Source: CAZBMJ01 sp964493205
GTDB taxonomy: Bacteria > Myxococcota > UBA727 > JABDBI01
Direction of reading: 5' to 3'
Assembly: GCA_964493205.1 (NCBI GenBank)
Contig: CAZBMJ010000004.1
Coordinates: 23,111 to 87,110 of the forward strand
Length of the DNA: 64,000 nt
Each line of letters begins with the position of its first letter. Positions within the stretch are counted from its first letter, which is position 1. Below are positions 63,001 to 64,000 of this stretch, in pieces. A program made the translations under genes and the position numbers. The notes below the pieces were generated by a model. It was not told where the DNA came from. It made no database searches and saw only the letters and a program-made list of their open reading frames with translations.

Positions 63001-64000
63001 TTTGTTGTTGTATGATTAGAAATTTCTGTAGTATTAAAAGAAACGTTGTCAGCATTATTAACATACACTCCCAAACCTGTAATCTGGCCAGCATCATAGT
63101 TGGAGCTATTATCAGCAACTTTTAAGCCTGATAAAATATAATCTTTTTTAGTTGTGTTATTTATATAAATACCAGCTCCAGCATTTTGCGTAATACTATT
63201 ACTGGCGATTTCGTTGCCAGTTTTGTTACCAGTATTGTCAATGTGAAAATCAGTGTTAAAAAAGGCCTTGCCCTCGGAAGCTATACCACCACCAAAATTA
63301 GCTTCGTTAGCAATAACTTTAACGCCATCAAATCCTGCATAAGTATCTTCACCTAAATAAATACCTCCACCACTTCCATTTAAAGCTTTATTTAAAGCTT
63401 TATTTTTAGTGATGGTTGTATGGGAAATTGAGATAGTAGCTTGAAGCGGTGGCACTGGTTGTCCAGCCACAACTACAAGTGGAGTTGTAGTAACAGCAAC
63501 ATAAATACCACCACCATTACCATTTGAAGCTTCACAGCCTGAAAAATTGCTGTGGGTGAATTTAATATTTTCAATATCCTTACCTATAACGGATACACAG
63601 CCGCCATTTTGCTGAGCTTTATTAGTGCCATCTATTTTTATTTTATTAAAAATAATTTCATTAAGCTTATCAGCGCGCAAGGATATAGCGCCACCATTAG
63701 CTTTTTCAGTTCTGCCACCCACTGTTTTAGCATTACCATTTCTAAGAGCTAAATGAGAAAAACTTACATTCCTAACCGAATCAGCACCTATGGCAATAAC
63801 ACTTGCGTTGTTTTGTGCGTCTATAATAGTTTCTCGATCTGCATCATTAGCTAAATAACCAGGATTGATTTCAACACTTGAGCACTTATCGCCATTTTTA
63901 AAACCACCATAAATATACATATTAGAATATGCCTCAAAACGCTGACCATAAAGGCTAATAATTTCACTGCCTGCGGCTATTGAACCACCTACATTGTTTT
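60096..64000 (-). CDS. giant beta-helix (Pmp-like) protein, 5' end outside the window
   Basis: The frame is open from TAA 60096 to the window edge, about 1300 residues, so the internal ATG at 63920 is not the start; residues before it (GSEIISLYGQRFEAYSN) align with the paralogue's EIISMYGLVNYLYND. It carries the same GG-(A/G)-(I/F)-Y repeats (NGGGIYVAV, DGGAIYFAN, NGGAFYINN) over its whole length and shares the domain start IYGGFKNGDKC. There is no C-terminal barrel. The signal peptide would be beyond the edge. It is a tandem paralogue of the preceding protein. Confidence 0.85.
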   Translation of the reverse strand, partial: NNVGGSIAAGSEIISLYGQRFEAYSNMYIYGGFKNGDKCSSVEINPGYLANDADRETIIDAQNNASVIAIGADSVRNVSFSHLALRNGNAKTVGGRTEKANGGAISLRADKLNEIIFNKIKIDGTNKAQQNGGCVSVIGKDIENIKFTHSNFSGCEASNGNGGGIYVAVTTTPLVVVAGQPVPPLQATISISHTTITKNKALNKALNGSGGGIYLGEDTYAGFDGVKVIANEANFGGGIASEGKAFFNTDFHIDNTGNKTGNEIASNSITQNAGAGIYINNTTKKDYILSGLKVADNSSNYDAGQITGLGVYVNNADNVSFNTTEISNHTTTKETLGMGIYLKNNTKVSFSALTCDKNRSDVATSKGGCLYSGDLLDHFVPIDPTELSFGDTNYSNLVFDEAKAPIITNNASGNGGGLYIENTRLDQLVSLTCTGNQAAADGACMYLGSNIATGKLNNATPPVMIVNQANPLDIKSLTCSNNKATQGGGCLASNNNVKNYQFYKTLFTNNQAKNGGALFFSAAPSLTVKNTKFDSNQAANDGGAIYFANGWTAFNNELDDSVDGEDIGVPRTINSYANSLDRPAIEGTKVHNQFLSNQAGNDGGAIYVKAGEVDFNSFYINHRYLEFEKNIAANYGGAVCFANSVNNPTDITGSYIENEAKLGGAIALLGENNNVNISEMDNKTLKRNKSSALFTKNKAVSGSALGINSLANNVTISGTYNENAATDQGGSVYIFDARNKFLTFKGRYTNNKAANGSGVVDFFDAENAYLIFRGSYTNNNPNINNHSEISTIAQNINSLTLSGKFSASATKKTIDGGGFNLQDVLTLTINKRVENYKTSANGGFIKANNIKNFNLANKLDKNEAKNGGVIYVADYLMNLNIDFFVNISENKASENGGVIYVGDQLGSVSMDYQYFLSGIFQEVLKRVNIRLDKNNDSSFFRSYDSEEKKLKNKIKDDKKATLGIYAEKISTKLKGSDNFISDFLTNKMSIAKFLFEVGITDVAEKNTLTVDLQIIKDAYENDLRFINAEEQIQRRYLLSKKPYFINDKKIPFSGAKNGAWKANTAQNGGILYVEKSAGNISIKNQVLYENKATNDGGAFYFNNNVNELKVEECLFYGNAAVNGGVFYVKNRVLGDVSFDGTHKANLAPDVLYSKRPYFAIAPSPALGDPDTYVIGTAEGQIPFDKIAYPVGKNLYNKKFFDNAFSKYPNARGMFLFENNQATNQGGVGYFGNVLGNFTLTNMPLANNKAANGGAFYINNLTGIVTYDDPTNIILNTDPTADPAAAGIVVNGGAGVPARKN

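Overview
The window is strongly AT-rich (about one third G+C by eye), densely coding, and Gram-negative: it has Pal- and CpoB-type lipoproteins, many Sec signal peptides and lipoboxes, GroESL, ApaG, an alpha-keto acid dehydrogenase E2 with Lpd, LipA and LipB, and PstSCAB-PhoU. Cysteine-rich spacers in a surface lipoprotein and the 155-aa protein at 47129 recall the former Deltaproteobacteria (Myxococcota/Bdellovibrionota). The ankyrin-repeat, coiled-coil and Pmp-like exported proteins suggest a host-associated or intracellular life. The taxonomic placement is inference; no rRNA is present.

Layout. 0.2-9.9 kb: an ABC exporter, a large ankyrin-like lipoprotein, a Pal/CpoB-like lipoprotein cluster, a MATE transporter, and phoU-pstB. 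10-14.2 kb: a coiled-coil lipoprotein on the opposite strand splits the pst operon, followed by pstA-pstC-pstS. 14.3-16.7 kb: apaG, a HigBA-type toxin-antitoxin pair and hisC, then a palindromic repeat. 16.9-24.6 kb: an accessory region with an exported AAA+ protein, exported proteins of unknown function, a protoglobin gene bracketed by two 198-bp direct repeats, and a truncated gene copy. 24.6-32.5 kb: odhB-lipA and lpd-lipB, separated by two exported effector-like proteins, one of them ankyrin plus HELVH metallopeptidase. 32.6-36.9 kb: rpmG, tRNA-Lys and three AAA-type ATPase genes, two of them preceded by 31-32 bp tandem repeats. 37-40.1 kb: isolated rplC, a PC4-like gene and an ABC-F gene. 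40.1-45 kb: a small mobile element encoding a GIY-YIG nuclease, exported proteins and gene remnants. 45-57 kb: mainly housekeeping (groESL, rpsF, rplI, ABC-F, an amino-acid permease, mnmG). 57-64 kb: two giant beta-helix (Pmp-like) proteins, the second running off the window.

The most interesting structure is the 513-bp element at 40143-40655. It has perfect 85-bp terminal inverted repeats around one GIY-YIG nuclease gene, is flanked by an 8-bp direct repeat, and sits just after an ABC-F gene. A degenerate copy of that ABC-F 3' end at 44003-44092 preserves the unoccupied site. A 100-bp nuclease-less relative made of two inverted copies of the same inner palindrome lies at 51444-51543. Together they look like a nuclease-plus-palindrome transposition system analogous to REP/REPIN elements. 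A second promising structure is the 198-bp repeat pair, whose copies differ by a compensatory base-pair change and so may encode a structured RNA.

The genome is compact: at least six convergent gene pairs in this window abut or overlap at their stop codons with no room for a terminator.
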